A DNA stretch of 16,827 nt from Actinomycetes bacterium (GTDB lineage: Bacteria > Actinomycetota > Acidimicrobiia > Acidimicrobiales > RAAP-2). The notes beneath the pieces are model-generated. The model worked only from the letters and a program-made list of their open reading frames with translations. It was not told the origin of the DNA and made no database searches. Position numbers and translations under genes: made by a program. Location: assembly GCA_021784205.1 (NCBI GenBank), contig JAJXTB010000049.1, positions 1 to 16,827 on the forward strand. Direction: 5' to 3'. Shown here in pieces: positions 16,685 through 16,827 of the stretch (positions within the stretch are counted from its first letter, which is position 1; the number at the start of each line of letters is the position of its first letter).

Positions 16685-16827
16685 GTGGCCACGTTGAAGG
16701 TTGAGATCGTGACGCCCGAGGCGGCGTTGTGGCGCGGCGAGGCGAACGCGCTGGTCGCGCGGTCGTCCGAAGGTGACTTCACGATCCTGCCCCAGCACAC
16801 CGAGACGGTCGGCGACGTCGTGGCGGG
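16685..16827 (+). CDS. atpC: ATP synthase F1 subunit epsilon, 5' part only
   Basis: The visible 47 codons begin (GTG)ATLKVEIVTPEAALWRGEA and continue through SSEGDFTILPQHTETVGDV, the N-terminal beta-sandwich of epsilon that clamps gamma to the c ring. The start is two bases after the atpD stop with no ribosome site, suggesting coupling. The rest, including any C-terminal inhibitory helices, is beyond the right edge. Confidence 0.9.
   Translation, partial: MATLKVEIVTPEAALWRGEANALVARSSEGDFTILPQHTETVGDVVA

Overview
The window is GC-rich with a strong G/C bias at third codon positions, which is why long open frames also appear opposite most genes. The gene content and order (rpiB-glyA-wecA-like followed by a full F-type ATP synthase operon) point to an actinobacterium. 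A leaderless-looking start at each of two divergent genes and a delta subunit of the enlarged actinobacterial kind agree with this. Acidimicrobiia is my best guess at class level, but it is an inference from gene order, not a proof.

Left part, minus strand (about 1-6581): a tightly packed five-gene set transcribed leftward from 6581. It encodes an acyl-CoA carboxylase carboxyltransferase (beta), its biotin carboxylase/biotin carrier (alpha), an AtuA-family protein of unknown activity, a TIGR03084-type protein with a DinB-like metal site, and a crotonase-family hydratase that runs off the left edge. Junctions are ATGA and GTGA overlaps or gaps of 2-6 bp. The set resembles the methylcrotonyl-CoA or geranyl-CoA carboxylation-and-hydration step of leucine/isovalerate (Liu) and acyclic terpene (Atu) breakdown; the exact substrate cannot be read from the sequence.

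Middle (6582-6640): a 59 bp divergent promoter region. On both strands a TANNNT -10-like hexamer lies 6-7 bases before the start codon, so both transcripts may be leaderless. An 8 bp direct repeat lies in the same gap.

Right part, plus strand (6641 to the right edge): rpiB, glyA, a WecA/TagO-type polyprenyl-phosphate sugar-phosphate transferase, then the ATP synthase operon in the order AtpZ-like, AtpI-like, atpB (a), atpE (c), atpF (b), atpH (delta), atpA (alpha), atpG (gamma), atpD (beta), and the start of atpC (epsilon), cut by the window edge. Genes are separated by 0-28 bp or overlap, except for a 73 bp gap between atpE and atpF that holds a near-perfect 16-bp-stem hairpin.

Most of the window is ordinary core metabolism. 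The points worth a second look are: the atpH product (303 aa), which contains an ungapped internal duplication of its N-terminal domain; a Met in the c subunit at the position where natural Met in some mycobacteria gives bedaquiline insensitivity; the atpE-atpF hairpin; the divergent leaderless promoters; and the AtuA/TIGR03084 proteins of unknown function locked into a carboxylase operon. I saw no mobile element, CRISPR array, tRNA, rRNA or clear terminator.
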